Under the pieces are notes generated by a model. It saw only the letters and a program-made list of their open reading frames with translations, made no database searches and was not told the DNA's origin. A program made the translations under genes and the position numbers. Shown piece by piece: positions 42,021 through 55,116 of a stretch of DNA of 64,000 bases (positions within the stretch are counted from its first letter, which is position 1; the number at the start of each line of letters is the position of its first letter). The stretch comes from Phaeoceros laevis (Eukaryota > Anthocerotophyta > Anthocerotopsida > Notothyladales). The DNA lies in NCBI GenBank assembly GCA_049999765.1, contig JBNGIQ010009341.1, positions 143,541 through 207,540 on the forward strand, read 5' to 3'.

Positions 42021-42288
42021 ATGTACCCTTCACATAAGACTGAGAAATGGTTCCGGACGTCGCGCAACTAGGCCCAGAAGTCGCGCAACCACGCCGCCGG
42101 GAGCCTGCTGGCCTAAACTCCAACCACGCTTTTCTAGCGTGGTTGTGGTTGAGGGACGCTACATCCACAACACGCCAAGGGTTTCACGGATGTTCGCGCA
42201 TGACGACAAGGCTTCCCCAGATAATGCCAAAGCTTCCCGGAATTGTCAGCGCGAAACATCCGGGACGGAGACAATGTGAAGGGTACAT
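42021..42288. mobile_element. MITE-like element with 15-bp perfect terminal inverted repeats
   Basis: ATGTACCCTTCACAT at 42021-42035 is the exact reverse complement of ATGTGAAGGGTACAT at 42274-42288. The 268-bp element is clearly GC-richer than its AT-rich surroundings and contains an internal hairpin (AACCACGC ... GCGTGGTT near 42122-42148). No transposase is encoded and no target-site duplication is certain. Confidence 0.7.
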
Positions 42289-42957
42289 AATCAGACCAAG
42301 TGCCAATTCGTTTCGCCTTGTGACAATTTACGCTTTTCTTCTTTTTTCTTACAGCTCGGCAGCCCACCAGGTGGCTCGTTTTTGCTCTATTTTCTGATAG
42401 TCATCCGTAATTAGTACGTGCTCAAGATCTCCTGAAGCACCTGCACCTGTGGCACCCACATCACCAGCCATCATGATCACCCAGCAGGTTGAGTCGACCG
42501 ACATCGCAGGCCTCTAGAGGTAGACGATCATAAGCTCTCTTGGACTCGACCACTTTTGTTGAACCTCCAAGAATCAATCGGGCTGAACGGCCGACAGTTT
42601 TCGATCTTTATAATTACCTTAAAAGGGGACTCGCAAGCCTCAGCAGAAGCCGAGGCTGATCGATCCCGATGCCAAGAATGTTGCCAGGACCGGCTCAGCA
42701 TCATTTCATTGTCTCTCGGTAAGTTTAGAAGTCGTGTCGTGCTTACTTCAGAGAGACCTCATCAGCAACCTATGTGAGCAATTGAAAATTTAGTCAAGAT
42801 TATAAATACCTTCGTCTGTTTCGACGTTCACAAATCCTTACCAGTGTTCAAAAAGTATCAGCCACAATTTCAGCTCAGAGGTCCAAAACGGAGACAGAAA
42901 TTCGGTACCGAGACTACTCAAAAGGGTGACTACTAGAAAGGCCTAGGCTGGAAGGCA

Positions 42958-45900
42958 CTACATGAGAGCTGCCACCTTGGGACGCAAGCTTTTGGCCAGC
43001 CCTTCAAAACTCCTGGCCAGCTGAACTTCATCAATGCTGACCTGGTATGTGCCGTTCCCAGCTGCAGCCATTCTCTTCAGAATCTCCTGGTCCACATAAT
43101 CTCTCCCAAAGAGAATGGTGTGAAACACGAGCCTGTGGTCGAGATCTTGCATCTTTTTGACGATAGCGATAGGGTCAGCGCCACCGTTATTCCCACCATC
43201 ACTCAAGAAGATAACCGCAGGGTGCTTGCCCTGCATTGATGAATCCTGGGACGCATCCGCTCGCTGCAGAACCTGCTGAGCCAAATAGAGGCCACTGGAG
43301 TATGTTGTCCCTCCACGCGGGTGGTGATGGAGTAGTGGGTCCACGATGTTCTCTGCGATCAGTTGCCTTTCAAAAGCAATGGAACCTGTGGTGTCAAAGA
43401 GAATTACAGATACAACATCGGGCTGCCCAGATGCGAGCCTTGTCCGAATAAAGCGCACGATGGCCTCGTATACACATCCCAACCGATTCCTGTGGGAGGA
43501 ATGAAACTTTGCCAGTGTTGGTCGGACATCTCCACCGGCCATGGAGCCTGACCTGTCTATCACGAATACAACATGGTTAGCAGCGTCTCTCAAGTGATCA
43601 CAGGAAAAGGAATGGCCGTCATCTGTGACATAGCCGCTGCTAGAAGCAAGTCCAGCCCTGACCACAGGGGCATGCCACAATTTCTCTGTGCAATAAGATC
43701 GCTCCTGAGCTGCGTTCTTGGACGATGCTGCAGGAACGTGATCAGCAGAGCGGCACTGGTGATTGCACAGTTCAAACTGCTTCTGGTCGTCTTCTTGGCA
43801 AGGATCCTTGAACCTCATGTGCTTCCAGAATGCCGCATGGCTGAGCTCATCCTTGGGCACCTCCTTGTCAGGGCCATACTCCTGAGTCTGATGTCGTGCT
43901 CCTTCCAGCAAACCTTCTGCACATGCTCCGCTGGGCTGCTGGGCGTTGCATTTGATCAGGTGGATATGCCCACGGCCTTGTGCTTTGCAGTGCATCATGC
44001 ACATCTCTGCCATTCCGGACTCTCCCCAGGAATACTTCCGGTCCGCCAGGTCTATGTCCTCTGCCTCCGCTGCGAAATGGACATCACGCATGTTCCCATG
44101 TGTGGTGTCATGCAAACCGGGGTGGCCAATCGGTAGGTTACAGGAGTAGCCACATGCAGCGCATTTTGTTGTGCAGAAATGCACGGCGTTCACATTCACA
44201 GTGTGACAATGATCCCCATCGTGCCTGTCCTTCCATGGAGGAATTGGAATGCAGCATCTTTCTGTCACACCGTTCTGCTCAGAGACATGCTCGTGCTCAA
44301 AGACTGATCTCTTACCCGTAAATGTCTTGGACTTCTTCACAACCTACGTCACAACTTTGCAGATGCCCTGAGCTTGGCAATCTTCTCTGCATACATGCTC
44401 ATTACCACAGAAATGAGCTTCCGAAATCAGAGAGTGGAAATGATCGTCGGACCCACATTTCCTGGTACATCCGCTCATACTGCAGGTCATGGGACACATC
44501 CTTTCATGGCAAATATGCTCGTCGTGGTCCCCAGCATCCAGAGAGATGATACACGAGTTCTTACAGCAGGATAATGAGCACTGCTGGTTGCACAAATGCT
44601 GCTTTGTGTTGCACCTATGCTCTCCCTCATGTCCAGTCTTTGAAGCACAGCTCAGATTGCAGTTCGAGGACTTTTGGACAAAAACTGCAGTTCTGGCCAC
44701 AAGTGTGGTTCTTAGTTCCACAGTCATGTGGACCTTCATGCCCACTGAAATCTCCACACTCGTTCAAGACTCCCGAAACAGGCACTTCCTCTCCAGCGCA
44801 AAAAGTACATGTCTCTGTGCAGGAGTGAGTCCCCTGACAGTTGTGAGCGCCTGCTGGGTGAGATTTTTCTAGTACACAGCGGAAGAAACAAAGCTTGCAC
44901 TTGCTGCTGCACAAGGTTAACCTCTGTGTAAGATCTGCCAGCATAGCAATTGTTTCCAGGCGCAACTTGTGCACATCGCCATCATCTTGAAAATCACTGG
45001 TGTTGCAACTTAGCCACTCCAGAATTCGTTGCTTCCTCCTGTCCGCCAAAGCCATCAGGAATTTCTCGAAAGTAGAGTGCCACATCTCATCATTATGATC
45101 GGGACCATACCGTCTGTGAGAGCTCTGGAAATGATTCCTCAGGGCCTGAAGAATGGCACCCACTGCCCTACTCTCTTGCGATGGGGAAAGTTCCAAATCG
45201 GTGTCCCTGAGGTCAAATGAATGGCCATCAACCACAACAGGCAGATCAGGGACTTCCTGTTGGGTTTCAAAATTGACCAGCACAGCAGTGTCGGTTTGGC
45301 TCATAAGACGACCCAGATTGATAGCCGTACTGAAGTGCTTTCGAATCAGGTCTACCTTCAGAGCAACCCGCTTACTGTCAATAGGAGACCAGTCTCGAGC
45401 ACTTATCTGCGCAATGACGAGCTTCAGATCAACTGCAGGGCTCCTCCCACTTTGGTGGACAGAGGGCAGCTCCTCCACTGTCGCAGCTATGTCTGCCACA
45501 CTCTCGTGGTATTCCGGGCGATGGAAGGGAGGCATGGCCGCAATTTCTACCTCACCTCCATACATTCTCGTGAGGAAGTTGTCCTGAGACTTGCTGCATA
45601 TCTGTTGAATCTTCGAGTAAAATTCCGCCTTCAAGTCCTCTACGTCCGAACTATCCACGTCCTTGATAGCCATGTAGAAGATACCTTTGAATAGGCGGCT
45701 GTCCTGCTTCACAAGACTCACGCCATTTTGGAACCTCTCGAAAACCGCCTCGGTTTCCTTATCCAAATGAAAATCCTGTGCGCCCCCGCACAAGGTTAGC
45801 CTACCTGAAAGCTTTTCGCTCTTGGCAACGCAGAAATGAACATCTTGAGGTAAATGAAACACGTACCTTTTTATTGAAAATGGTGATGTTGCTGACTGCA

Positions 45901-48900
45901 GCATTGAGAATGGAAAGAAGCATGTCTTCCTGCTCACTCCTTTCGAAGCTTCCCAGACCTTCGAAGTCCAGGAGGACATACAAGCAGTTTTTAGACTTCG
46001 AGGCACGCATTGTCATCCACACCCCGTCGGTACATCTTCCCCCAGCAACATCCAGCAGTGACCCACTCAAATGATTCAGTAGGTATGACTTCCCACTACT
46101 CTGCTTGCCCATGGAAGGAATGACCTTGATAGGACCTGCCCATTGGGCTAGGACAGCATCATAAAATCCAAATTGCAGTGCTTCCGCAAGACCTACAGCA
46201 TCTGCATAGTTCAAGCTAGCAGGCATTTGGAGGCCATCGATCATCGGACGGAGGCTGTTATTCTCCGCCCTCGCTATCTGTATGGGAACAAGGCACACAA
46301 GACGACCCACCCAATCTCCTGCCGTCACAGTGGTCCTCTCCTCTGTGCTTCCCAAAAGGGCACCATGAGCAATACAGCTTTCCACGCAGTCGGAGCGAAT
46401 GGTCAACTCCAGCTGTGAAAAGTCTTTCCCTTTGTCCCGCTGAAGCCTGTCAATTGCGGATGTAAGATAGCGAGCACCCTTCTCCTTGAACTGAGATCGC
46501 TTAAGAGGTGGCCCATCTCCTAGCACCAGTTGCACAGTAAGCTTCCTTTCTTGCCGCAGCAGGGGAGGACATGTGGCGTACTTCTCAAATATCAGATGCA
46601 TGTAGTCCAACGCTGGACAACTGTTCTGCACAGGCGCAGTGGTACCGACTTCACAATGTTTCTTCACCGTCTGTAGCTGGCAAACTTCAGAGGCTGACGA
46701 AATCTCAACAACTTCGGAGCAGATGCCTCTGGCAGGACTTGACCTATCCAGAAGAACAAGGTGGGCTTGTGATCCAAAGCTCACCATACCAACGTCAAGA
46801 CTTTGAACGCTTCGCACAGTGTAATCGAGGTTGATCGTCTCCAGATGAGACATCGTCTCGTCAAGTAAGTAGACCTCCATCTTGACAAAACTTCCAGCAT
46901 CTGAGTCCACAACGTCCAGAATCGATGACTCGGCCACCTCCATATCCCCTGAGGAAGCTTGTGCTGTGTGGAATTCCATATCCCCTGAGGAAGCTTGTGC
47001 TGTGTGGAATTCCTCCAAGCTAGTTGTCTTCTTGTAGAATACAAAAAGACAAAATCCCTCTCTCGAAATGCAAATCTTATGCTCAGGGGCTGCAAGTGAG
47101 ATGTGCCTCGGTCTCAGCATCGCCGGCTGACTGATTTCAAAAAGCCAGACCCTACAGACACTGTCCACCAATACCATTTCCCTCTTCCCTGGTATGAACA
47201 TCATGGAAGTCAAGCTTTTGCCTCCCGCATATTCAGAAAGCTGGAGGTCCACACCACACCACTCAATGTGGCGGAAAGTGTCATCGTATCGAAAGACACT
47301 CACTCTGCTCATCTTCCTGTCATAGAAGCTTAGTAGCTTCATCCACTGCAACCAAGTCGCACCCTCTCCTAAACGTTCTGACCGGATTTCGCGCTTTCAC
47401 ATCTAAGCCCAGCTTTGGGATGACGTAAAGGTGGACTGCTGTCGACGACTCCTTGGACTTGTTATCCTCCTCGCGTACGAATACCATAATCTCTCCCGAT
47501 TTCACAGGGACAATAAGCAACAAACTCTCGGAATTGGGGTCCACCTCAATTAGCTTGCCAGATGTGGAGCAATCTGGCGTAATAACTTGAGCCTCCTGCA
47601 GCAGCAATGCATCCAGGTCTTTCTTCATGGGGACCAGCTCAGCCATTGCCCATGTAACACGCTGACTCTCTGTCTCCTCCGAAACATAGTGGATGTTTAA
47701 CATGTTAGTGGACGCCGATGACATCAGCGGCCACAGCATACTCAGCACAGATGTGGCTTGGGGGAAGCATTTTTTCACCGACAGGGTCCGACCATGCAGC
47801 TTCTTACCTGACAGATTTCTCCTCAGTTCCAGCAGGAGCTTCGACATTTCCACCTCAAAGGACTTCTCTATGGAGGCAGCAGTGACTTTCCTCTCGAGCT
47901 GCATCTTCTCGCGTAACATGGGCTCAATATCCTTCTTGACCATCTTAACAAATCCAGCAGCTTGCTCTGAGCGGGCCCCGCATACACTCAAAGATTGAAA
48001 AGCAGTTCCCGTTCGGGCTGGTCAAGTCGTTGAAAAGCCACATGCTTCGCTTCGGGGTAGTGATCTGGGCGTGCCTTCTCCAGAAACTGACCGATACGCT
48101 CATTAGAAAATTCCTTCCGAAAATCAGTCAGGATTTCCCTGGACTTCAAGGTATGTCGGACTTTCTGGAGAACTACTCTGGAAACTCCCTCACCAAATGT
48201 TGCACCTGGGTCAGAAATGAGCCATGCAACATCTTTTGCGGTTTTCCTCAGATCCGGGACGTCGACCATGCTGCCATGTGAAGCCACCCACTGGAACATA
48301 CCATCGGCCGATGGACTCTCAGAGACGAGCTTGACAATTCCTTCGAATGCCGGCTTCTGATTTATCAGCCCCTTCCACTGAGTGCGCACACAACGAGATG
48401 TAAGCAATGGACCTTTGGGGCAATCCCCGTCCATTGCCGCACAGCTCACCAGATACTTTCTACTCCTATCTCCACCAATTTTCGGTGTTGCTATGAACTC
48501 CTCCCCGAGAACGATGGGCCATAGACTGGAGGACTTCGAAGCCTTTGCAAGCACATACACCCCAGTTTTCTCCCCACTTGGAAGGGCAAAAGACACCTCT
48601 GCGCCAGGAAAGACAAGGGTTGAACCCTGTGGTACCACATTACCCCCGGTACTCCAGATTTGACTTAGATCCATACTAGCTTGAATAAGTTCTGCAGAGG
48701 TGTCGCCGGCTGCAGGGCTGCTAACCGCATCATCGTCTGTCATCTGCATGCCGCCTTCCTCCCATGGATGGGTTTGCACAAGATAAGCCCTTTGCGCCCT
48801 AGCCAAGATAGTCAACACCTTTTCTTTCTCCAGCCTTAGCTGCTCATCCATGGAGTAGAACTTTTTGTGCTCTTCTCGCTTTTCTTCGAGTGACTTCATC

Positions 48901-50252
48901 AGAGCATCATGTTCTTCCCGGCCTTCCAGCTTCCCCTTCGATACAAAAAGCGTCAACTCTGAGGAAGTAAGATGCGTTACATCGAGATCATACGTTTTGC
49001 TCCATTCCTGAATGAGATTGGGAAGCTCCTGCTTCTTCACTGTCATTTCCTGCCTTCGCGTGACCGTTTTAGGAGGAACAGCGGTTGAGGTCACAATACC
49101 ACAGCGTTGGAGGCCACTGACAAGCCGGATGTGATGTTCTTGGTCCACACCCGGTGAAGTCTTCAATGCTGCTACACTCTGCAGCACCGCAGGCGTCACG
49201 TGAAACCCTTTCTTCACACTGACACCATTGTCGGATTGCTTGACAACCGAGATCTGAACCCTCTGGGTCCGTTGCTTCCTTGAAGCAACTCTGGAGTCGG
49301 CAGTGGTCTTCAGGGAGGCCTTCAGATCCTCAGCATCCAAACAGACGTAGACTGTTCCACACAAATCTGCAATATAGCGAATAAAGTTGCAAGCCACATC
49401 CTTCCTTGAAGCCTCCTCCATGCGTATCCCTTTGTGCCAATAGAACACATACAGCACCTTCTTGTGCAAAAAGCCGTATATGCCTGGATCAACATTGCCA
49501 TTGTCCATAAGCATGGATGCCACAGAAGGGAAGCGGAGGCGCCCGAAAACTTCAACGAGAACCTTCTTGCTTCCATAGAGGCCAACAACACTCAATGAAC
49601 ACTTGTCCAGACTGGCAAAATCCAGATTGTTCTTAGCCGCTAAAGCAGGCAAGATGTCATTGCAGAGATTGCTGATCTCCTTGGGAGGTATAATAACCTT
49701 CTCAACGACGGAGAGATCCAGCTTGTCAGGCTGGAGATGCATAAGTTTGTGCAACCTGGGGCCATAGGCATTAGCGACACCAGTAGGTATGCTAGGAATG
49801 CCGAAAGGCAGAAAGCTACTCTTCACCCCTCGCTGAGAACAAGTCTCGAATACATCGAGGCCTTCGATATTTGACAGTGCCCCCAGAGTACTTGGAGCAG
49901 CTTCAGTAGGATCAACCAGCACACTCTGATCAGCTCTCAGGGTTTCTTTATCAGGCTCCGCCTGCTGATCATGAGTCACATCCTCATTCTCAGCGTCCAT
50001 CGGAAAAGGGCAGTCCATTGGTCCAGAGTGAACGGATTGCACTCGATGACCAGCATAATAATCAGTGAGTCCGCTCCCGCTGGACACATCTCGCTCGGCA
50101 TCTGGCCAGACAGAGTCCTGACCAACAGCTGTGGTGGACGGACCTAGTGTTGCCAACCGTTCGCCATCACCAGTTTCGCCTGGCCAGCTATCAGTAAGAT
50201 CCCAAACGCCTCCACAGAGAGGAAACTCATGATCATTTGTGCCCCCTCCCAT
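42958..50252 (-). pseudogene. Copy B: giant GB1-type GTPase / Cys-His repeat / vWA protein with scattered lesions
   Basis: ATG at 50252 opens a 754-codon frame (to 47988) covering the N-terminal region that is broken in copy A. Lesions relative to A: a net loss near 47990, a 4-base loss near 47332, one extra T near 44683 within the Cys/His region, and a stop at 44341-44343 where A has a Glu codon. Between them are long open parts: 47351-45867 (propeller-like segment, then GTPase with SMGKQSSGKSYLLNHL and LLDFEGLGSFERSE), a 91-base GT-AG intron, 45775 onward (helical and Cys/His), and 44340-42958 (CCIPIPPW block, vWA with FVIDRSGSMAGGDV and FLSDGGNNGG). All domains and motifs are conserved. 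I read it as a recently disabled gene; assembly errors at the four sites are an alternative. Confidence 0.82.
46941..47012. repeat. 36-bp perfect tandem duplication inside copy B
   Basis: Units 46941-46976 and 46977-47012 are identical. They add 12 residues in frame (EFHTAQASSGDM twice) in the region before the GTPase; copy A has one, diverged, unit here. Confidence 0.9.
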
Positions 50253-51650
50253 TTCACCTCCTCTGGAAGCACAGAAATCGGCATAACCGTGTTAGAAACC
50301 AAACTAACAGTGCATCAACTCATATTCATGAAGTACAGAGCGCCAGTTGACATATATCCAGAAAATTCGTCTGCCAGATGCTTAGCTAGCATACCTTAGC
50401 ACTCCTTCCCGATGACGACGATCACTGCTTGCAACTGAACTTCTCTCTCCAATGTTGGGGTCACAAGATGCAAAGCTACACACTAGCCAACTGTGAAAGT
50501 AGTTTGTACTTCAGCTTCCGACTTGCAGTTGAAGTGCTTGACGAAGCAGGTCAATCAAACAACTGCACCAACTAGCACAAACGGAAGTTGTAAAGCTGCA
50601 CTGAACAAAATTGGACTTTGAATGCTTATCACTTTTCCTCATCATGAGCGTACAAACCTGCAATTGAACCTCTCTCCGATGCTGTGGGCCACAAGACGCA
50701 AGAGGAGCTCCACAATTGAAAAAGCTCGAGCAAGAAGCTTTGATCCAAACTCCTGCACCACCAAACCGAGACGCACTTCGTCACGTGCAGATAGACTTGC
50801 GCCACAGGCTACACAAGCTATTCAAGCAATGCTGGAAACGGATTGAAGGCTCCAGCTAGCTGGAAACTGCACCAACCGTGCTAATTGTGACCAAAAGCTG
50901 AGTCTGCAGCAGCAAAGCAGCGCTGGTGGCGAGTGTTCGGCTGTGAAACTGAAAGCGCAGGGCATTAACCTTACAGCTTACCGCGTCCCAAAGGGCTCAC
51001 CGGCAAAACCTCACCACTTCCCCAGCTGGTATCTATAGGCAACAGGCAGTCAAGGAAAAGGGCGTGCTTACCGTCAAAAACGCCCATCAACATCCAGCGA
51101 TAGACCTCTCCTCATTGCGGAAGCGACATCATAGCAGCGTTTGCAAAATCAGCTCGCAGCACCAGCGGAATGAGCAGCAATTCGCAACAGCAGGAGTCTC
51201 GGGGCAGAGCAGGACTTTGAAGCGAGAGAGCCACACCATAAAACGGCGGGAAGGGCTCCCGAGAGTAGAACGGTTGTACTTACGAAGAGTAAGACTCCAG
51301 GGAAGAGTAAAGCCTCCAGGAGAGTGAACGACGAGTAAGGTTGTGTACGTTTGGGAGCAGGGCGAGCTGTCGAGCGTAAGCATCCAGGGAAGAGTAAGCC
51401 TCCACGGGAGTAAACGACGAGTAACGTTGTACGTTTGGGAGTAGCCCAGAACTGTGGAGCGTACGCTAATCGAGCGAGCAAGAGCATCTGTCCCCTCACC
51501 ATCTGAATGCCATCCAAACACTGCATTCCTCACATGCAAGGCACAGAAGATCCACATTCCAAGGGTGACCAGCAACACCGAATTTCTGCCGTGGTTGTAG
51601 AGTTAGTAGACTGGTAGCTATGATTTATTGCCACCCTTGCATTTGAGGGC
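50253..51650. other. 5' flank of copy B
   Basis: Holds the copy B promoter and the SPS 3' side. The 51110-51190 part recurs upstream of copy A. A minus-strand frame of 149 codons (51129-51578) includes repeated short segments (GAGTAAGCCTCC / GAGTAAAGCCTCC, 'GTACGTTTGGGAG' twice at about 51340-51440) and looks like imperfect local repeats, not a gene. Confidence 0.55.
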
Positions 51651-51833
51651 GGAAAAAATGCCTTCAGGTCCTAGGCTGGTACTGCTAAGGTATTTGTAGC
51701 TGACATACAGCCTACAAGACGCAGAGCTGTTACCAACACAGCTGAAGACCTGAATTACAATAAAATTATCCAACATAATCTGCTTCTATATGTACAAAGC
51801 GCAGAGCCTCTCATTTGCAACGAGACCTGGCCT

Positions 51834-53640
51834 TCAATAAATGCGTTCCAATACATAGTCCACCATCCCTTCCAACGAACACCTCACCTGTCCTTGCGGT
51901 AGGCACTCAAGATTCTTAAGGGCCAGAGCCCCTTGTTGTTGTGCCAGCTGCCTGGCCCTTTCAAGACCTCCAGCACTGTGTACCAAGCTGATAGCCTGCT
52001 CCAGACTTCCTTCCTCATGGAATCCAGAGTTGATCAAAGCTCTCAGCCTGGGTTCCTTCTCTAGAGCGAAGATAACGGGAGCTGTTAGGTTGCCTTTGGC
52101 TAGATCACTGCCGGATGGTTTCCCCAGCTGCTCAGAGGACTGCGTAAAGTCCAAGATATCATCCACCACTTGAAATGCCAGACCCAGGTGCTTGCCATAA
52201 TCAAACATACAGTCACAGATACGAGGGCTCATGCTGCTGAAAATAGCAGCACATCTTGCACTAGCTGCAATCAACGATGCAGTCTTGAAGTAGCTCTTCT
52301 CCATGTAGTCCTCAAATGTCACGTCACAGTCGAACAGACTCTGTGCCTGCTTGATCTCACCACTTGAAAAATCCCTAATAACCTGCATGCACCAGAGGGC
52401 CCCAGACATTTAACAGAACCACCCTGTGCAAAGAAGTGCCTGCCAGCAAACTCAAAAGTAGCCAGGAGCATCCTCCTATGTGGCAAGTAATGCACGAACC
52501 TGGCTAATGAGCTTGACAACTTCCAGATTATCCAAGTTGGCCAGATACCAAGATGATTGTGCAAACATGAAGTCACCAGCCAGCACCGCCACTTTCGTGC
52601 CAAACAAGGTGTGCGTGGTTTTCTGACCTGCATCAAAAGAATAACTTAGACCCTCTGGAGGGCTCCCAAAGACTGCTAGCATCAGTCCACCTTCCATGGT
52701 CAGCCCTTGTAAACATGATAGCGTACCTCTCCTCGTGTCACTTTCATCTAGAACATCATCGTGCATCAAGCTCGCCGTGTGTATCATTTCAGTGATTTCT
52801 GCTAGCCTCCGATGTTGAGGCCTCAGCTCTCTGTAGACAAGCACACGAGGTCCATATCAAGTTAGACTGAGAAAAAACTGTGTGAAATCTTAAGAAGAGA
52901 GTAGACTACAGACAACAACTCACTTGAGACCAGCTAGTTCAAGAGTCGCCCTTGCCACCAAGAAGATGAGAGCAGGTCTCATCCTCTTCCCACCCGCACC
53001 AAAAATCTGCTCCGCAGCTGCTTCAAGCATAGGATTTTGGTTCCCTACAACCTAAATGTCACATAGTTCGCCAGACTCGTAAGAAGACCGTTGATGGACA
53101 GTCTCAATCTGCCAGCCTCCCATCTCATCAGCACCGATTTGCAAGGCAGTAAGACACAAGTGATTCAACAACAAATCCACCCTTACCGTATTCAAGTTCC
53201 TCTGCAAAATTTGCAGGTCATCAGCTACAGGCTCAATCAAGGAGCCAAGCGTCAGCCTTTCCTTCAAGGACGGGTTGCCAGCTGCCACAGGAGCGGCTCC
53301 ATTCGCCAAGCTGAGCGCATTCACTTCTGGACCATTTGCGTGGCCAAGTGAGAAAAATCCGTACAGCCGGCAGCAATGGACAAGCAAAGCGAATCCTTTG
53401 CGGCACACACATACCAGCAACCTCCACAGCTGGAGCTGAAGCCACCGACGACCGCAGTGTGGCGGTGCTCCCCGGCTGGACAGATCTCACCAGAGGAATC
53501 GGTTCCGGCTCCCTCCACAACTTTTTCCCTGGCACCGCAGCTGAATCCGCACCGCAGCAAATCTTAGCTCCACGAGGCCGCATTGCTGGTGCACATGGTG
53601 ACGGCCGGCTCCACAGCAGCTTGTGGCCCAAATGCGCCAT
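51834..53640 (-). CDS. SPS: Solanesyl-diphosphate synthase (all-trans, long-chain polyprenyl), plastid-type
   Basis: Six exons with consistent phases: 53640-53415 (ATG at 53640), 53326-53187, 53051-52924, 52830-52727, 52627-52500 and 52382-51834 (stop). They give 424 residues. The first exon is Ser/Ala/Arg-rich, fitting a plastid transit peptide. The synthase body has [37 protein letters not shown], the first Asp-rich motif [54 protein letters not shown] and the second Asp-rich motif VVDDILDF. The enzyme extends prenyl diphosphates to the C45 side chain used for plastoquinone. Motifs match plant SPS1/SPS2 much better than GGPP synthase. Gene ends VDYVLERIY as in other plants. Truncated relatives lie at 26.9 and 39.2 kb. 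Confidence 0.93.
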
Positions 53641-54723
53641 CCCCTAGCCAAGGAATGGGACAGCTGCGGAAAGGAGGTGTACTTGCATTTGCGTCCTTCG
53701 GCAGTTTGTACAGGAGGTTAACGCTCCTTACTGAGGGACTCACTGAGACACGAAAGCTGCTTGGTTTGTGTGGCTGAGCTTTCGAGGCGGATACTGTAAT
53801 GAGCTTCTGAAAAAACCCAGGGGATCAACAGCACTCCAGCGAGGCTTGCAGACTACACTGAATGACCGGGTAGCGTACTCGATTTTAAGACGAAGGCCCA
53901 CCTACCGACGCAAGAATGCCCGCAAATCGTGGCACCCAGCGGGAGCCACGGCGCGCTGCCGGCATATCACGGCGCACCTGAAAGCTACTATCCGGAACGT
54001 GTGCACCACCGAACGGACCGACCCTGGTGCTTAAAAGTCACTGGGGCCAACGGTACACGTGGCCGCTCAGAGCACCAGAAGGTTGAAGCGGAACCAGCAC
54101 TAGACGAAACCAGTTCGCTACGTGTAGACTAGATAATAGACCTTTGTTATTAGTATGATAGTCCGTACATGCATCCAACTTCCAAGCTAATTTAGCTAAC
54201 CCTTTTCTAGATGTCCACGAATTGGATGAAAGCAATGTTAAAAACTTCTAAATGGTACTTTAGTATGGCTAATTATTGTTGCTGCCATGGCTACTCCCAA
54301 ATCATAGATCATAGAAGGCCGAGGAAGGCATAGCAAATACAGGATAGAAGGGGTAGGGGAAGATTGTAGTAAGTTGTAGGAAATTTCCGTGTTATGGGGA
54401 CTCCACCTGGTAGTCTTTGACAGCAACTTGAACCACTAGGGCCAGGTACTTAGTATTTCTGATTAGTGTTGCTGCCATGGCCACTCCGAAAATCATAAAG
54501 TCTCTCCAAGGCATAGCAAATCAAAGAATAGAAGCGGTGGAGAAAGATTGTAGTAGTGGTAGCAAATTCTCCTGTTATGCGGCTCCACACTTTGCCATGA
54601 GTAGGTGCAGAGTGTTTCTCTGCAGTTTCGCAAGCACACTGCCATAATCTGTGGTTCATTCTTTGAAACCATTGAAGCTAGGTCTCCTGTTCATTACGAC
54701 CTAGAGATGGCACACTATGGCTG
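53641..54723. other. Gap between SPS and the lectin gene
   Basis: SPS promoter region and a pair of degenerate repeats (54253-54595). Beyond these no gene or RNA is seen. Confidence 0.55.
54253..54595. repeat. Degenerate direct repeat, two units of about 150 bp
   Basis: Unit 1 starts about 54253 (TACTTTAGTATGGCTAATTA then TGTTGCTGCCATGGCTACTCC) and unit 2 about 54447 (TACTTAGTATTTCTGATTAG then TGTTGCTGCCATGGCCACTCC). Both continue through AAGGCATAGCAAAT, a GATAGAAG/AATAGAAG segment and AGATTGTAGTA to a CTCCAC end near 54405 and 54587. They are non-coding. Confidence 0.65.
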
Positions 54724-55116
54724 ATGGGCCACACCCGTAGTAGCGCAGAGATTTTTATTTTCTTCCACGTGAATCCGGAATCTGGGAAGCTCAACATTAT
54801 TATTAGTCATTATTGCGATCAACAGTCGGTGCCCGCCAGGTGTCAGCTTGTCACGATGAGGCCAACAGCTTCAGGTGACGATGCCAGAGTGTGGAAGAGG
54901 GTTTTGCCGGGTGCCGCATTCAAGGAGAAGCAACGAATCGGCTCCTTGGCGCTCCTTTTAGTGGGAGCGCATTGTTTGAGAGCTGCGGCTTACAGGGTAT
55001 GGAATTGGTGCTCACCCAGGGCTACCTATGCACCTTCCTTTGCACAGCGCAAGTGGAATGGGATTGCCCATTTCTTCAGGTTGTCTCAGGCATGCGCGGC
55101 GTACATCAGACAGCAC

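Larger units (their letters stand above)
42634..52060. repeat. Segmental duplication, copy 2 (family gene B plus SPS 3' end)
   Basis: Counterpart of 18264-27260: 3' flank, family gene B, its 5' flank and the SPS 3' end follow in the same order and orientation. Here the SPS gene is complete, so this copy is probably nearer the source arrangement. Confidence 0.75.

Noticed and set aside
42047-42397. 116-codon plus-strand frame
   Set aside because: Runs across the right terminal repeat of the MITE-like element and shows no motif.
47970-48000. Tiny intron in copy B explaining the frame change
   Set aside because: The only GT...AG pair there spans about 20 bases, too short for splicing; a small deletion relative to copy A fits better.
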